A stretch of 64,000 nt of DNA from Methylobacter marinus A45 (GCF_000383855.1 NZ_KB912877.1:1-64000), one strand, 5' to 3'; numbered from the stretch's first letter, positions 16,346-26,500 are shown. Numbers and translations are program-made. The notes: a model not told the origin generated them from the sequence alone.

Positions 16346-16912
16346 TTAAAAGAATTTTTTTGCGAGATTCAATAAATCATCGGTGACATCACCGTCTTTA
16401 TCCGCGTCCAAAAAGGACGTGATCATATTGCCTATCGAATTGTCATCGGCTCGTTCAAAGCCTTCGGTTTCGGCTGGACCGGCGGATACCGTTTTACCGG
16501 ATGCCTGTTTACTCAGGGTTCCCATGACGGCTGCCGCAACCAGGGGCAGCAATCTTTTGACAATGCCCGTATCCGTGCCTGTTTCCTGAGCGGCATGGGC
16601 GGCTACATTGCGGCTGACCTCCTTACTGCCGAATATATGGCTTAAAATCGCATTCCCCTCTTCTTTTGCCGACTCCTCCTTTAACGCTTCGGGATGTTCC
16701 AGATAGCGTTCATGGTGTCCTGTCTGCAAGGCATTTAACAATCCCTGCAGGCCTTCACTGCTTGAAGCATTGGATTTGATACCCTTCGAAACGGCCGGCA
16801 GCAACTGGCTGATGATATTTCGCACATCGTTTTGATCAATGCCGACGCTTTGCGCCAACTGAGCAACCATGTCTGCATTCTGTTTTCCTATAACCGCATC
16901 TAATAGACTCAT
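16346..16912 (-). CDS. DUF937 domain protein
   Basis: The product has 188 residues from the ATG at 16912 (a GTG three bases earlier is also in frame). The N-terminal DUF937 region reads LLDAVIGKQNADMVAQLAQS and SQLLPAVSKGIKSN. A conserved middle segment contains ILSHIFGSKEVSRNVAAHAA. The C-terminus has a calcium-binding-like DADKDGDVTDDLL motif before LLNLAKKFF. It is 32 bp upstream of the kbp-like gene, so the two probably form an operon. The function of DUF937 proteins is unknown. Confidence 0.82.
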   Translation of the reverse strand: MSLLDAVIGKQNADMVAQLAQSVGIDQNDVRNIISQLLPAVSKGIKSNASSSEGLQGLLNALQTGHHERYLEHPEALKEESAKEEGNAILSHIFGSKEVSRNVAAHAAQETGTDTGIVKRLLPLVAAAVMGTLSKQASGKTVSAGPAETEGFERADDNSIGNMITSFLDADKDGDVTDDLLNLAKKFF

Positions 16913-17341
16913 CACTCAACCTCAATATGGTTATTTTTCTATTAGTAAACACTTGTTCGCAACAAGATGCTTACGGCTTTGAATTGAAATTCGCTTAATT
17001 AATTCCCCATTTCCTGGTTAAAATCGACCACACTGACTTACGGAACGCGCATAAAAATAAGTTCCCCAAATGTGCGAATGAATTCGCACCTACAATTCCC
17101 TGATTTATTCCATGCCCATTGCTAACTTATGATCAGCAACCCGTTTTTTAGTTCTGGAGAAATTGGATTTGACAATATCGATAGTTAAAAAATCATCACA
17201 CAAGAGGGTTTTTACTATTGAATAAAGCTTATTCAATAATCAGGCAATACACTATATGCCCTTCCTTAATATTGTTCTGTGTCAAATTTTTGTAAAGGTA
17301 TTATGTTATAATTTTTGAATATTTATCTCATCGGCTCAAAC
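16913..17341. other. Divergent promoter region with a short dispersed repeat
   Basis: The stretch separates the DUF937 gene from the MerR-type gene. GTGCGAATGAATTCGCAC at 17072-17089 is a palindrome. The 20-mer at 17078-17097 recurs inverted at 21484-21503. A TATAAT box at 17307-17312 lies 30 bp before the regulator start, without a convincing -35 element. No gene is supported. Confidence 0.45.
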
Positions 17342-18319
17342 ATGAAAGAAGATCAGGCCAATCCAGCGCAATACTTAATCAGCACTGTTTCGAAGCGTTC
17401 CGGCGTAAAAGCCGATCTGATCAGAGCCTGGGAAAGACGTTATGAGGCCGTATCCCCCTCGCGTACCGAGGGCAGACAACGCATTTATACCGACCAGGAT
17501 ATTGCCCGATTAAGATTACTCAATCAGGCCACGAATAATGGCCATAGCATCAGCCAGATTGCCAGACTCTCTCTGAATGAATTGCATTCTTTAATAACAA
17601 AAGACATGCACACATCGAACCAAACGCAACCCCATATCAGGCCGATACGCGGCGACAAACATGAGTTGTTAGACGATTATCTGGAGAAATGTTTTAGCGC
17701 TATCATTGCTTTCGAGGCTACAGTACTGGAAAGACATTGTGAAAACGCCATCGCCGAACTGGGGCCCATGTCTTTTATCGAGCAGTTATTGACGCCGTTG
17801 CTGACTAAAATGGACGAAAGCTTGCAAGCGGGACTGTTAAGACCGGCGCATGAGCATATGGCGACCTCCATCATACGCTCACTGGCCTATATCCTGCGGA
17901 CTAACAGGCCTTGCTCCCGACAGGCGCCGCGTATGATCATGAGCACGCCGACAGGGCAATTACATGAAACGGGTGCTTTGCTGGCGATGATTATTGCCGA
18001 ATTCAAAGGCTGGCACGTGACTTACCTGGGTGCCAATTTGCCGGCTGAGGAAATTGCCGCCGCCGTTAAATATACCCATGCCCGCGCAGTGGCGATCAAC
18101 ATCAGTTTCAGAAACGATGATTCGGTTATTATCAAGGAGATAAGACGCTTGAACACGCTGATCGGGAAAGATGTCACACTGATTGCCGGCGGAAGAGCGG
18201 CAGTTGATTATCAAACGATCCTGGATGAGATCGGTGCTTTCAGAGTGAACAATTATGATCACTTCAAGCTGGTTCTGGATGGTTTACGCGCCCAAACTTC
18301 GTTTCAAGATTACGCTTAA
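17342..18319 (+). CDS. MerR-type regulator with B12-binding domain (CarH/LitR-like)
   Basis: The product has 325 residues from the ATG at 17342. An N-terminal MerR helix-turn-helix (YLISTVSKRSGVKADLIRAW and YEAVSPSRTEGRQRIYTDQD) is followed by a B12-binding helical cap. A Rossmann cobalamin domain comes next, with a PTGQLHETGALL histidine motif and LGANLPAEEIAAAV. Such proteins repress light-responsive genes through adenosylcobalamin. The cap retains the Glu-His pair (PAHEHMAT) of the Wx9EH motif, but the Trp position is Leu (ESLQAGLLRPAHEH), so classical photosensing is doubtful. No photolyase or carotenoid gene is adjacent. Confidence 0.88.
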   Translation: MKEDQANPAQYLISTVSKRSGVKADLIRAWERRYEAVSPSRTEGRQRIYTDQDIARLRLLNQATNNGHSISQIARLSLNELHSLITKDMHTSNQTQPHIRPIRGDKHELLDDYLEKCFSAIIAFEATVLERHCENAIAELGPMSFIEQLLTPLLTKMDESLQAGLLRPAHEHMATSIIRSLAYILRTNRPCSRQAPRMIMSTPTGQLHETGALLAMIIAEFKGWHVTYLGANLPAEEIAAAVKYTHARAVAINISFRNDDSVIIKEIRRLNTLIGKDVTLIAGGRAAVDYQTILDEIGAFRVNNYDHFKLVLDGLRAQTSFQDYA

Positions 18320-18330
18320 TAATTTTGATT

Positions 18331-18357
18331 CAAAAAGAGGGGGATAGATATCCCCCT
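18331..18357 (-). terminator. Intrinsic terminator of ftsH
   Basis: AGGGGGATA (18338-18346) and TATCCCCCT (18349-18357) form a perfect 9-bp stem with a two-base loop. Read on the minus strand it is followed by CTTTTTG, a typical T-run. It lies between the convergent regulator and ftsH genes. Confidence 0.75.
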
Positions 18358-18370
18358 GAATGAGCGCACC

Positions 18371-20293
18371 TCAAATCTTGGCAGCCGTATTAGCAGCAGT
18401 TTCTACTTCTTGATCCGCCGCGTTCTGCCCTTTCTTATCCAATTTAGATTGATGGTCTGGAAAATCGTTTCCATCCTGAGGTGGCCTGGCATCTTTGCCG
18501 GCCATTAAATCATCGATTTGCAGACGATCCAAAGTTTCCCATTTCATCAAGGCATCGGCCATTTTGTGCAGGATACCGATGTTTTCCTGCAAAATGGTTT
18601 CAGCACGTTGGTAATTGCGATCGATGACCAGGCGTATTTCCTCATCGATCAGATGGGCAACGTTACTGGAAACAGCACTGCCCTGGGAACCGGGATGTCC
18701 CATAAAAGGCTGACCGCCCTCTTCGCCGTAAACCAGCGGCCCGAGTTTGTCAGACAACCCCCAGCGGGTCACCATGTTGCGGGCCAGTTCGGTTGCCCGC
18801 TCAATATCGTTGGATGCCCCCGTGGTCACGCGGTCGCCGCCATAAATCATCAACTCGGCGATTCTGCCGCCGAACAGGCCTGCTATCTGACTTTCCAGCT
18901 TGCGCTTGCTGGCGCTGTATTGGTCCCGTTCCGGCAAGAACATCGTGATGCCGAGCGCCCGCCCCCTGGGCATGATGCTGACTTTGTAGACCGGATCGTG
19001 GTCCGGCGACATCTGTCCGACGATACAATGTCCGGCTTCGTGGTAAGCGGTTAAAAGCTTATCCTCTTCCGTCATCACCATGGTGTGTTTCTCGGCACCC
19101 ATCAGAATTTTATCCTTGGCTTTTTCAAGGTCCTGCATGCTGACTTCCTCCTTGTCGGCCCGCGCCGCAAACAGCGCCGCTTCATTGACCACGTTAGCCA
19201 GTTCCGCCCCCGAAAATCCCGGCGTACCGCGCGCGATGTATTGCAGCTCAACATCGTCGGCAACCGGCACTCTTTTAATGTGCACATTTAAAATTTGCTC
19301 GCGTCCGCGTACGTCAGGCAACCCGACATTGACCTGGCGATCGAAACGCCCCGGCCTGAGCAAAGCTTTATCGAGCACATCGGCGCGATTGGTCGCGGCA
19401 ATAACGATAACGCCTTCATTGCCGTCGAAACCGTCCATTTCCACCAGTAACTGGTTCAGCGTCTGCTCGCGCTCGTCATTGCCGCCGCCCATGCCGGCAC
19501 CGCCGCGTTGGCGGCCGACGGCATCAATCTCGTCAATAAAGATAATACAGGGCGCATGCTCTTTGGCCTGGGCAAACATATCCCTGACTCTGGACGCACC
19601 GACGCCGACGAACATCTCGACAAAATCAGAACCGGAAATACTAAAGAATTTAACCCCCGCCTCACCGGCAATGGCCCGGGCCAGCAAGGTTTTACCGGTG
19701 CCGGGAGGGCCTACCATTAAAACGCCGCGCGGCATTTTACCGCCCAGTTTTTGAAACTTGTAGGGATCTCTCAAGAAGTCGACCAGCTCAACCACGTCCG
19801 CCTTGGCCTCTTCACAACCGGCGACATCCTCAAATTTGACGGTCATTTTGTCTTCGGTAAGCATTTTGGCTTTGCTTTTACCAAAGTTCATGCCGCCCCC
19901 CATACCGCCGCCGCTCTGGACTCGGCGCATGTAGATGACCCACACCGCTACAAGCAGCAAGATAGGAAACCAGGAAATGAATAATTGCGTAAGGAATGAT
20001 TGTTGTTCCGGCGCATAAGTTCTTATCTGGACACCAGCCTCGAGCAGATCATCAATCAGGTGAGGATCGTCAGGATTAATGGTTTCATAAATTTGTCCTT
20101 CCGATGTGCGAACTCTAATGAGATGGCCCATGATTTCCACGCGATCAATCTGTCGAAGTTTGACTTTTTCGATGAAAGTCGAATAGGCCAAGGATTGATC
20201 GACAGGAGGTGTCGAATTAAACCTATTGAATATTAACAACGCACCAATCAATACAACTCCCCAAAGCAGTGTATTCATCACATATTTCTTCAT
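18371..20293 (-). CDS. ftsH: ATP-dependent zinc metalloprotease FtsH
   Basis: The 640-residue product is of normal length. It has two N-terminal membrane segments (residues ~7-24 and ~105-121) around a periplasmic domain. The AAA+ module has GPPGTGKT and [12 protein letters not shown]. The SRH arginine region is GRFDRQV. The zinc site HEAGH is near residue 415. A clear AGGAG ribosome site precedes the ATG. It degrades unassembled membrane proteins and regulatory substrates at the inner membrane. It stands alone here, not with rrmJ as in E. coli, so it may be a second ftsH copy. Confidence 0.97.
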   Translation of the reverse strand: MKKYVMNTLLWGVVLIGALLIFNRFNSTPPVDQSLAYSTFIEKVKLRQIDRVEIMGHLIRVRTSEGQIYETINPDDPHLIDDLLEAGVQIRTYAPEQQSFLTQLFISWFPILLLVAVWVIYMRRVQSGGGMGGGMNFGKSKAKMLTEDKMTVKFEDVAGCEEAKADVVELVDFLRDPYKFQKLGGKMPRGVLMVGPPGTGKTLLARAIAGEAGVKFFSISGSDFVEMFVGVGASRVRDMFAQAKEHAPCIIFIDEIDAVGRQRGGAGMGGGNDEREQTLNQLLVEMDGFDGNEGVIVIAATNRADVLDKALLRPGRFDRQVNVGLPDVRGREQILNVHIKRVPVADDVELQYIARGTPGFSGAELANVVNEAALFAARADKEEVSMQDLEKAKDKILMGAEKHTMVMTEEDKLLTAYHEAGHCIVGQMSPDHDPVYKVSIMPRGRALGITMFLPERDQYSASKRKLESQIAGLFGGRIAELMIYGGDRVTTGASNDIERATELARNMVTRWGLSDKLGPLVYGEEGGQPFMGHPGSQGSAVSSNVAHLIDEEIRLVIDRNYQRAETILQENIGILHKMADALMKWETLDRLQIDDLMAGKDARPPQDGNDFPDHQSKLDKKGQNAADQEVETAANTAAKI

Positions 20294-21601
20294 GCTTTAT
20301 CTCCTGACCTTTGCGGGATGATCAACAACCTGGTGTTGGTGTTGTTTAAATGCTGATAAGCACAGCCTGGTTTTATGCAAAAAAATATCATTCCAAACCA
20401 TTATTTGAATTAACTTGCAGAATTTAACAGACACATTAAACATTGTATCTGGCCTTTATCCTTACGGTTCCATGGGATGTATGTGCTTTGCCGGTGCATT
20501 CCATTCTCCGTTAGCAAAGCAATATGTAAAAACCAAAGTTTGTAATCAGAATAACCTTTAAAAAATTTCAAGTTTAAAAGCGATTAACCATTTCATTAAC
20601 ACGACTTGACGCTTTTATACTCGAACATTTTGGACTAATCCGTGATGTATTCTTAATTACGGTGAGGGTTTCAGCTTATTGCAGGCCCGGTGAGCTCAAT
20701 AGCTTTGCGTGGATTTCCTGCAATATCTTTATTCATGATAGAACTCACAATGAAACGATTTTAACGGCGGCAATATCAGCTTTCCTTATCCGTAATTTCG
20801 ACCATAATTTATCTAAATAGGTCATAATAAGGGTATTCTTGCAAGCCCGGCTTGATTAAAATTCAATTCAATATAAGTTAATTTATTGATTTTATTGTTT
20901 TATTTTTGTTACAACAAATTAAGAGCACCCGCTTTGCACAGCACTTCAAAAACGACATCGACCTTACTTTTTTCACAATAATAATCATTAGCTTGTCCAT
21001 TGTCTATTTATAGTTGTACAAAACATGAACAAATTGCGAAAAATAATTAAACTATATTAGAGAATGACAATATAACATAAGGATTCTTTTGAACTAGCTG
21101 TTTCCAATGGCCATGGGAACTTTTAATGTAATCGAAATCTTTCCGGGCGGGACTTAACCTCTTCCACAATGAAATTTATGGACAGTCAGCTATTTGGACT
21201 CACTACGACAGTCAGATGGCTTGTCTATGGTTGCCAGACAATTTCGGGCAGTTGCCATGTCTGAGCGTCACCATGAAAGCTTGGAAGTGGCTTGAGCCGA
21301 TACCATAATACATATGGCATGATCTAGCTTAGTGCCAGTATCTTTATTGCATATTTATCAATGGGTTAATATTTTAAACGGTATTGTAACCGATACTCCC
21401 TGAAAAATATTTTGCAAATAACGCCGCGGTGAGAGAATCGGTGAATACTTGTCAGTAGTCAGGCAATTTAATTATGGAAGGTAAATTGTAGGTGCGAATT
21501 CATTTATGCCCTTCAGGGTATTCGCACTATTCGCACGCTATGAATGCTCTGCAAATTTTACTCGTCAGAACAAGGCTGACTGAGTACTAGGTCGCCCACT
21601 T
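20294..21601. other. 1.3-kb gene-free AT-rich stretch
   Basis: No frame longer than chance is seen on either strand. The stretch includes the ftsH promoter side and a very AT-rich zone around 20870-21070. From 21100 to 21320 there is a less AT-rich segment with a repeated GACAGTCAG (twice within 21180-21220) that may be decayed coding DNA. The 20-bp dispersed repeat at 21484-21503 (mirror of 17078-17097) is followed by a second TTCGCAC-type palindrome. No function assigned. Confidence 0.5.
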
Positions 21602-22060
21602 TCAGTTTATGCCGATTGCCACAAAATACCCTTCAAAATTGCCCGCTAACTGATCCTCGTACTCCAGGACAGATGACACAGCAATTCTTGCACGTCTTCT
21701 GCGCAAGAGTGTTCGCATGAAAACCTCCCAAGCTTTTGGCTGCGTGATAAACGAGCGCGCTGTAAACGTGCCACGGATTGGCCGCTCATAACTCATGTTA
21801 TTACTCTGAATCACGATGCTACTTGCGATGTCTGCGTTCTTCAGGCGGACATGTATTATTGACCATGCGGCAAGGATCGCTACGGCTGAGGCACTGCCAC
21901 CAAAAACAGATTCGGTGTGATTGATGTTGGGAGTCAAGGGTGCGCTCAGAATAACCCTTTCCTCCTCGGCTTCGATCACATTGACTTGCATGGTCTTTGA
22001 GAGGGGTATATGTTCATGCAGGTAATGCTCAAGTGTTTGTGGGCTCAATGGTATCTCCAT
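21602..22060 (-). CDS. Hotdog-fold thioesterase (YiiD C-terminal family)
   Basis: The 152-residue product has the family pattern LHEHIPLSKTMQVNVIEAEE, then NHTESVFGGSASAVAILAAW with the catalytic-helix region, and a long strand with YERPIRGTFTARSF. Members of this putative thioesterase family hydrolyse acyl-thioesters, but the substrate is not known. There is no acetyltransferase domain fused, unlike E. coli YiiD. It stands alone, with 180 bp to the next gene. Confidence 0.82.
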   Translation of the reverse strand: MEIPLSPQTLEHYLHEHIPLSKTMQVNVIEAEEERVILSAPLTPNINHTESVFGGSASAVAILAAWSIIHVRLKNADIASSIVIQSNNMSYERPIRGTFTARSFITQPKAWEVFMRTLLRRRRARIAVSSVLEYEDQLAGNFEGYFVAIGIN

Positions 22061-22240
22061 TTTATAATCGTAGAGTGAATCAAAGCGGGCTGTTTTTTGA
22101 AAATAGCAAGAGCTGCTGTCGATTGTAAATAAAATACGTCATTCAAGTAGTCATTGCCAGGCGATATCCAAAGGCCGCCTATCAATCGATGGACGCGTTT
22201 TATGAAGTGTTATGCAAAAAATCGCTTTGTATAACGACCG

Positions 22241-23176
22241 CTAACCTAGCATGCCCAGTATGATCCGGTCCACGGCCTCGTCAGGTTCCAGTCCCCGCGC
22301 CAGGAGCGTCTCAAGCTGCCTGGGATCCACGCTGCCGATGGCGGCTTCATGGGTGACCTTGGCTTGCGGATGGGAGACCTGAACTTCGGGAATGGCGCTC
22401 ACCGTCCCCTGCCCCCGGACGATTTCCAGGCAGTCCACATGTCCCCGGGCGCCAGCCGCATTGCCGTGCATGATGCCGAGGACTTGCGCGGTAGCCTCGT
22501 CCTCGACGGCGATCCGCGATTTGATGAGCCCCCGAGCCCGCTCGCCTTCGAGATTCACCTGTTCGCGCATGCGGATTTCATCGGCGGCATGGCCATATAC
22601 CCGGCTCGTCAGCTCCGTTACCGCGTCCGCCCCGACGTCGATAACATAGTCGATATCCAGCAGACCGACCCGCCCCTGCAATAACGAGAAATCAGACAGG
22701 TAACGCGCCTCTCTGTCCAGCCGGATTCGGGCGCGGGGACGCACCGTGATGCCGCCGTACAGGCCGTGATAGTGCGACTCCTGATAGCGGAGCGATGCCT
22801 TTTCCTGAAGTCGGACCTGCGCCTGCATGGCATGAAAGGCCCGCTCGGCATGGGCGAACAGACAATGGGACCAGACGGTCGCGCTGGCGCCGGGTTGCAG
22901 AGTCAGTTCGAGTTCCACGTTCTGTCCGCCGAAGCGGTCCAGAAGACTGAAACACAGGTGTATAGGCTGAGCAATAGTGAATCCCTCCAGTATGGTGACC
23001 TGCGCCTTGATCACGTCTTGCTCGGTTCTGGCGAGCACAACGACGCCGGGAATCGATTGCAGACCGACGATATGATGATCATAGGCCACAAGATGCGCGC
23101 TGTCCGGCGTCAGTACCTGGAGCGGGTCTTCACCGGCAAGCCGTAAGGCATCGATAAGCGACTCGAAATCAGCCAT
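22241..23176 (-). CDS. Short SufB/SufD-type scaffold (SmsB-like)
   Basis: The 311-residue product is far shorter than SufB (about 480) or SufD (about 420), and matches the minimal SufB-like subunits. The beta-helix core is evident. The C-terminal conserved part reads HVDCLEIVRGQGTVSAIPEV, then AKVTHEAAIGSVDPRQLETL and ARGLEPDEAVDRII, the SufB/D family signature. A Cys (VDC) and a His-Glu pair (THEA) sit where Fe-S scaffold ligands are found. The start overlaps the SufC-like gene by 8 bp (ATGGCTGA), so the pair is coupled. Likely role: minimal Fe-S assembly or repair complex. Confidence 0.85.
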   Translation of the reverse strand: MADFESLIDALRLAGEDPLQVLTPDSAHLVAYDHHIVGLQSIPGVVVLARTEQDVIKAQVTILEGFTIAQPIHLCFSLLDRFGGQNVELELTLQPGASATVWSHCLFAHAERAFHAMQAQVRLQEKASLRYQESHYHGLYGGITVRPRARIRLDREARYLSDFSLLQGRVGLLDIDYVIDVGADAVTELTSRVYGHAADEIRMREQVNLEGERARGLIKSRIAVEDEATAQVLGIMHGNAAGARGHVDCLEIVRGQGTVSAIPEVQVSHPQAKVTHEAAIGSVDPRQLETLLARGLEPDEAVDRIILGMLG

Positions 23177-23894
23177 GGTTGCAGGTCTCCCCGTCGCAGC
23201 GCCGGCAGCGGCGGGCTTTGTAGTTCTCGATCACAGCTTGGGTTTCCCCCTGGCAGACGATACGACCGCCGCAAAGCTGCGATGCACGGTCTGCATGAGC
23301 GGCCACTTGCTCAACATGAGTAATCAGCAAAATCGTGCTGCCGGTGCTTTTCATCGCTTGAATGGCCGCAATCAGATCGTCGAGCGACAGCAGATCGATC
23401 CCTGCCGCCGGCTCATCAAGGATAGCCAGTTTCGGCCGCATAGTGATTATCGCGGCCAGCTCGATGCGCTTGCGCTCGCCCCCGCTCAGGGTCTTGTCCA
23501 AAGGGCGGTAAAAGTATTCGGCCGGCGCCAGGCCGACAGCTTCGAGCGCCGCTCCCGGGTCACCTTGAGACGCACCCAGAGCCAAATAATCGCAGACACG
23601 CAGCCCTTCGAAACGCGCCGGTTCCTGCCAGGCCAAGGTAATCCCGGCCCGTGCCCGTGCCTGAATCGGCAATTCGTCGATAGGTTTGCCTTCGAACAGC
23701 ATAGTCCCCTGTTGCGGCCGGTAGCCCTCGCAGCCCATGATGGCATAACCTAAAGTGCTCTTGCCGGCGCCATTCGCCCCTACCAGCGCATGGATTTCCC
23801 CGCTGGCGATGCTCAAATCGATCGCATCCAGTACCCGTCGCTGGCCGAGGGATAGGGACATATTCCGGAGTTCGAGCAATACGCCCATTACCAT
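23169..23894 (-). CDS. SufC-like ATPase with C-terminal cysteine tail (SmsC-like)
   Basis: The product has 241 residues from the ATG at 23894, which has an AAGGG ribosome site 7 bp upstream. Walker A is GANGAGKST, the ABC signature LSGGERKR and Walker B LAILDEPAAGIDLLSLDDL. The Q-loop segment LAWQEPARFEGLRV is typical of SufC. The final residues contain RRCRRCDGETC, a C-x2-C-x4-C cluster not found in E. coli SufC. With the short SufB it forms a two-gene cassette lacking sufA, sufD, sufS and sufE. The cysteine tail could bind iron or an Fe-S cluster; this is inference. Confidence 0.88.
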   Translation of the reverse strand: MVMGVLLELRNMSLSLGQRRVLDAIDLSIASGEIHALVGANGAGKSTLGYAIMGCEGYRPQQGTMLFEGKPIDELPIQARARAGITLAWQEPARFEGLRVCDYLALGASQGDPGAALEAVGLAPAEYFYRPLDKTLSGGERKRIELAAIITMRPKLAILDEPAAGIDLLSLDDLIAAIQAMKSTGSTILLITHVEQVAAHADRASQLCGGRIVCQGETQAVIENYKARRCRRCDGETCNHG

Positions 23895-24224
23895 CAGAGC
23901 CCTTAAATTAGATCCAGCAGGTGAAAAATGCCGATGCTCCGACACTGTCCAGTAAACTAAAGAACATGATCAAGAGAAACATAAAATTTTTCCTTTCGGC
24001 TATGTGGTGTACTCAAAGGATTCGCCCGCTTCTCATCAGATCATCTCAACGGGCCATGTCCTTGTTGACGGCATGGCCCCGAAGAGATCCATCGGCACGA
24101 ACCGATAGTTCAGCAGCGGACACGGATCCAGCAGCTATCGAGGGCGGAGTCGTAATTTCCTTTCGACTCGACTGGTCCGCCTGACGTTCCAATTCATCGA
24201 TTTCGATATCCGACTTATGCTTTT
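23895..24224. other. Gene-free 330-bp stretch
   Basis: The stretch separates the SufC-like gene from the stress-protein gene, both on the minus strand. An 87-codon frame on the plus strand has no ribosome site or recognisable product. I see no repeat or clear terminator. Confidence 0.4.
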
Positions 24225-25085
24225 CTATCGAATAGCCGGCACTAACAACACAGGCACCGGCGCTTTCCTTACGATGTTGTGGCTGACGCTGCCAAGAAAG
24301 ATCTCGGGAATAAAGCCTCGGCCCTGGCTGCCCATCACGATCAGCGAATAAGGATTCTGATCCACTTCCCGCAGAATTTCGCGCGTGGTCGAACCGTAGG
24401 GAATTTCAATATGCACGTCTGTGGCGCCTTTCTCAAGCAGTCGTTCCTTGAGTCGCTCCAGGCGGGCCCGGTCAATTTCATTGAACTCTTCCAGGCGGTC
24501 CTTGAGGTATTTGCCGATCCGTTCCTGCTCCTGAACATGCAGCAGCGTCACTTTGGGGCAGCCGCTTTCGACCAGTTTCTCGACATAGGTAAAGGCTCTT
24601 TCGGCATTGTCGGAGAAGTCCGTCGGATGAATGATGTGGGTGAGAATCTCCTCGCACATCATTTCACACTGGCCATTGACGGTCTTCGCCTTCATCACCA
24701 GCACCGGTTTTTCGGCATGCTGAATCACCTCATAAGCGACACCGCCGACGAAAGCATCATCAAATAGCGATTCGGAAGTCATATGCACAGCGATCAATGA
24801 CACATTCTTTTCGCGCGCAAGCCGGTTGATCTCGTGGTCAGGAAAACCTAAAAGCACCTCAATTTCAACTGAAAACCCCATCTGTTCGAGAACCTTCTTT
24901 TGCTCTTCCAGAAGGGGTTCGGCAAGCTTGCGCAGTTGGCTGTACAAGGTGCCGACATCGCGGATGTTCATGGCATGCGCCAGAATGACTTCCTTAGCGC
25001 CCGCTTGCCGCAGGCCTTTCAGGCAACAGAGGGTCTTGGAAGAAACTTCGCTGAGGCTGGAACCGACGATTATTTTAGAAAACAT
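24225..25085 (-). CDS. Tandem universal stress protein (UspA family)
   Basis: The 286-residue product has two Usp domains (about 1-140 and 145-286). The second ends in the ATP-binding motif GSQGRGFIPEIFLGS, which fits G-x2-G-x9-G(S/T) exactly, followed by the HNIVRKAPVPVLLV strand. The first domain lacks an equivalent loop and is probably structural. The protein is a soluble, nucleotide-binding stress-survival factor. It lies alone, 150 bp downstream of the arsenic transporter gene. Confidence 0.92.
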   Translation of the reverse strand: MFSKIIVGSSLSEVSSKTLCCLKGLRQAGAKEVILAHAMNIRDVGTLYSQLRKLAEPLLEEQKKVLEQMGFSVEIEVLLGFPDHEINRLAREKNVSLIAVHMTSESLFDDAFVGGVAYEVIQHAEKPVLVMKAKTVNGQCEMMCEEILTHIIHPTDFSDNAERAFTYVEKLVESGCPKVTLLHVQEQERIGKYLKDRLEEFNEIDRARLERLKERLLEKGATDVHIEIPYGSTTREILREVDQNPYSLIVMGSQGRGFIPEIFLGSVSHNIVRKAPVPVLLVPAIR

Positions 25086-25160
25086 TCAGACCACCTTTTA
25101 TTAGCATTTATTAGTCTCAGGACCGAAAATAAGGCTGACTTATCTCAGGCATTTAATCAG

Positions 25161-25241
25161 GCAATGATTGTTCCCGACAATCACCTTGCATTCCCTCCGT
25201 CCCTGGAGGTCGCAATGATTGTTCCCGACAATCACCTTGCA
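25161..25241. repeat. Duplicated 30-bp hairpin at the 3' end of acr3
   Basis: GCAATGATTGTTCCCGACAA plus TCACCTTGCA occurs at 25161-25190 and again at 25212-25241. The second copy includes the acr3 stop codon and last codons. Each copy contains a GATTGT-TCCCG-ACAATC hairpin. The duplication may arise from slippage or a small insertion event. The hairpins could end arsenic operon transcription, though no T-run follows. Confidence 0.7.
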
Positions 25242-26482
25242 TGGTCTCGCTCTCCGACAGTCCGCTGCGCTTTATCGGGACTGGCAGCGGCGCGGCTTTC
25301 ATCGACGGCAGCCGCTTCGCGGGGAAACCAGTTTTTCGTGCGTTTGCAAAAACCCACCAGGGCCAGCATCAGAGGCACTTCGATCAGCACGCCGACGACA
25401 GTTGCCAGTGCCGCGCCCGACGACAATCCGAACAGCATCACGGCCGTCGCGATCGCGACTTCAAAATGATTGGAGGCGCCGATCATGGCCGAAGGCGCCG
25501 CGTTCTCGTAGGAAAAGCCCCAGAGTTTGGCCGCCAGATAAGTGATCGCAAAAATCAGAATCGTCTGTATCGCCAGCGGTATCGCAATCCATAAAATAGT
25601 TAGTGGGTTTTCGATAATCACATCGCCTTTGAATGAAAACAGCAGCACCAGCGTCAACAGCAAGGCGATGATCGTAATCGGCGTCAGCAGATGCAGAAAT
25701 TTCTGCTCGAACCAGACCGGACCTTTATGGGTAATAATCCATTTACGGGAAAAGTACCCTGCGACCAGCGGCAGCGCGACATAAATGCTGATGGACAATA
25801 GCAAGGCTTCCCAGGGCACCGGCAGCTGGCCGACGCCGAGCAGAAAGCCGCCGATCACGCCATACAGGAACAGCATCGCCAGCGAATTGATTGCGACCAT
25901 GACCAGCGTATGTCCGGCATTGCCTTGCGCCAGATAGCCCCAGACCAGCACCATCGCTGTGCAGGGGGCCACGCCCAGCAGAATGCAGCCCGCCAGATAA
26001 CTGCGCCATAACGGCACTTCCAGCATTTTGACGCCGTCATTGACGACGACGGTGCCGGAACCATACTCGCTGCCGACCGGCAGATCCAGGCCGAACGGCA
26101 TTTTGACCAGATCGACCGCATCGGCGCCGATCAGCTGGTGAAACAGCACGCCCAGAAAAAGATAGGCAATGGCATACATGGTAAACGGCTTGACGGCCCA
26201 ATTGACCAGCAGGGTCAGCGTAACCGGCTTGACGCTTTTGCCGGCCTTGACGACCTCGGCAAAATCGATCTTGACCATGATCGGGTACATCATGAAGAAC
26301 AGGCACACGGCGATGGGGATCGACACAACGGGCGCGCCATTGACATCGATGCTCATGCCGTCCAGGGTTTTGGCGAAATCCGGCGCATAGACGCCCAGCA
26401 GGATGCCGGCAACGATGCATAGGGCCACCCACACCGTCAGATAGCGCTCAAAATAGCCCATATCACGTTTTGTTTCAGTCAT
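25232..26482 (-). CDS. acr3: Arsenite efflux transporter, ACR3 family
   Basis: The 416-residue product has about ten membrane segments, starting [20 protein letters not shown]. The conserved Cys lies in [15 protein letters not shown] near residue 172. The late segment reads [17 protein letters not shown]. These features define Acr3 rather than ArsB. It extrudes As(OH)3 using the proton gradient. It lies 18 bp downstream of arsC on the same strand, as the last gene of the operon. The C-terminal ~30 residues are polar and unusual, and the duplicated 30-bp repeat has shaped the end. Confidence 0.95.
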   Translation of the reverse strand: MTETKRDMGYFERYLTVWVALCIVAGILLGVYAPDFAKTLDGMSIDVNGAPVVSIPIAVCLFFMMYPIMVKIDFAEVVKAGKSVKPVTLTLLVNWAVKPFTMYAIAYLFLGVLFHQLIGADAVDLVKMPFGLDLPVGSEYGSGTVVVNDGVKMLEVPLWRSYLAGCILLGVAPCTAMVLVWGYLAQGNAGHTLVMVAINSLAMLFLYGVIGGFLLGVGQLPVPWEALLLSISIYVALPLVAGYFSRKWIITHKGPVWFEQKFLHLLTPITIIALLLTLVLLFSFKGDVIIENPLTILWIAIPLAIQTILIFAITYLAAKLWGFSYENAAPSAMIGASNHFEVAIATAVMLFGLSSGAALATVVGVLIEVPLMLALVGFCKRTKNWFPREAAAVDESRAAASPDKAQRTVGERDHAR

Positions 26483-26500
26483 GCTTTACTCCTCGTCGGC

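Noticed and set aside
25161-25241. The paired 30-bp repeats as a CRISPR array
   Set aside because: Only two units occur, one inside acr3, each a simple hairpin, and there are no cas genes in the window.
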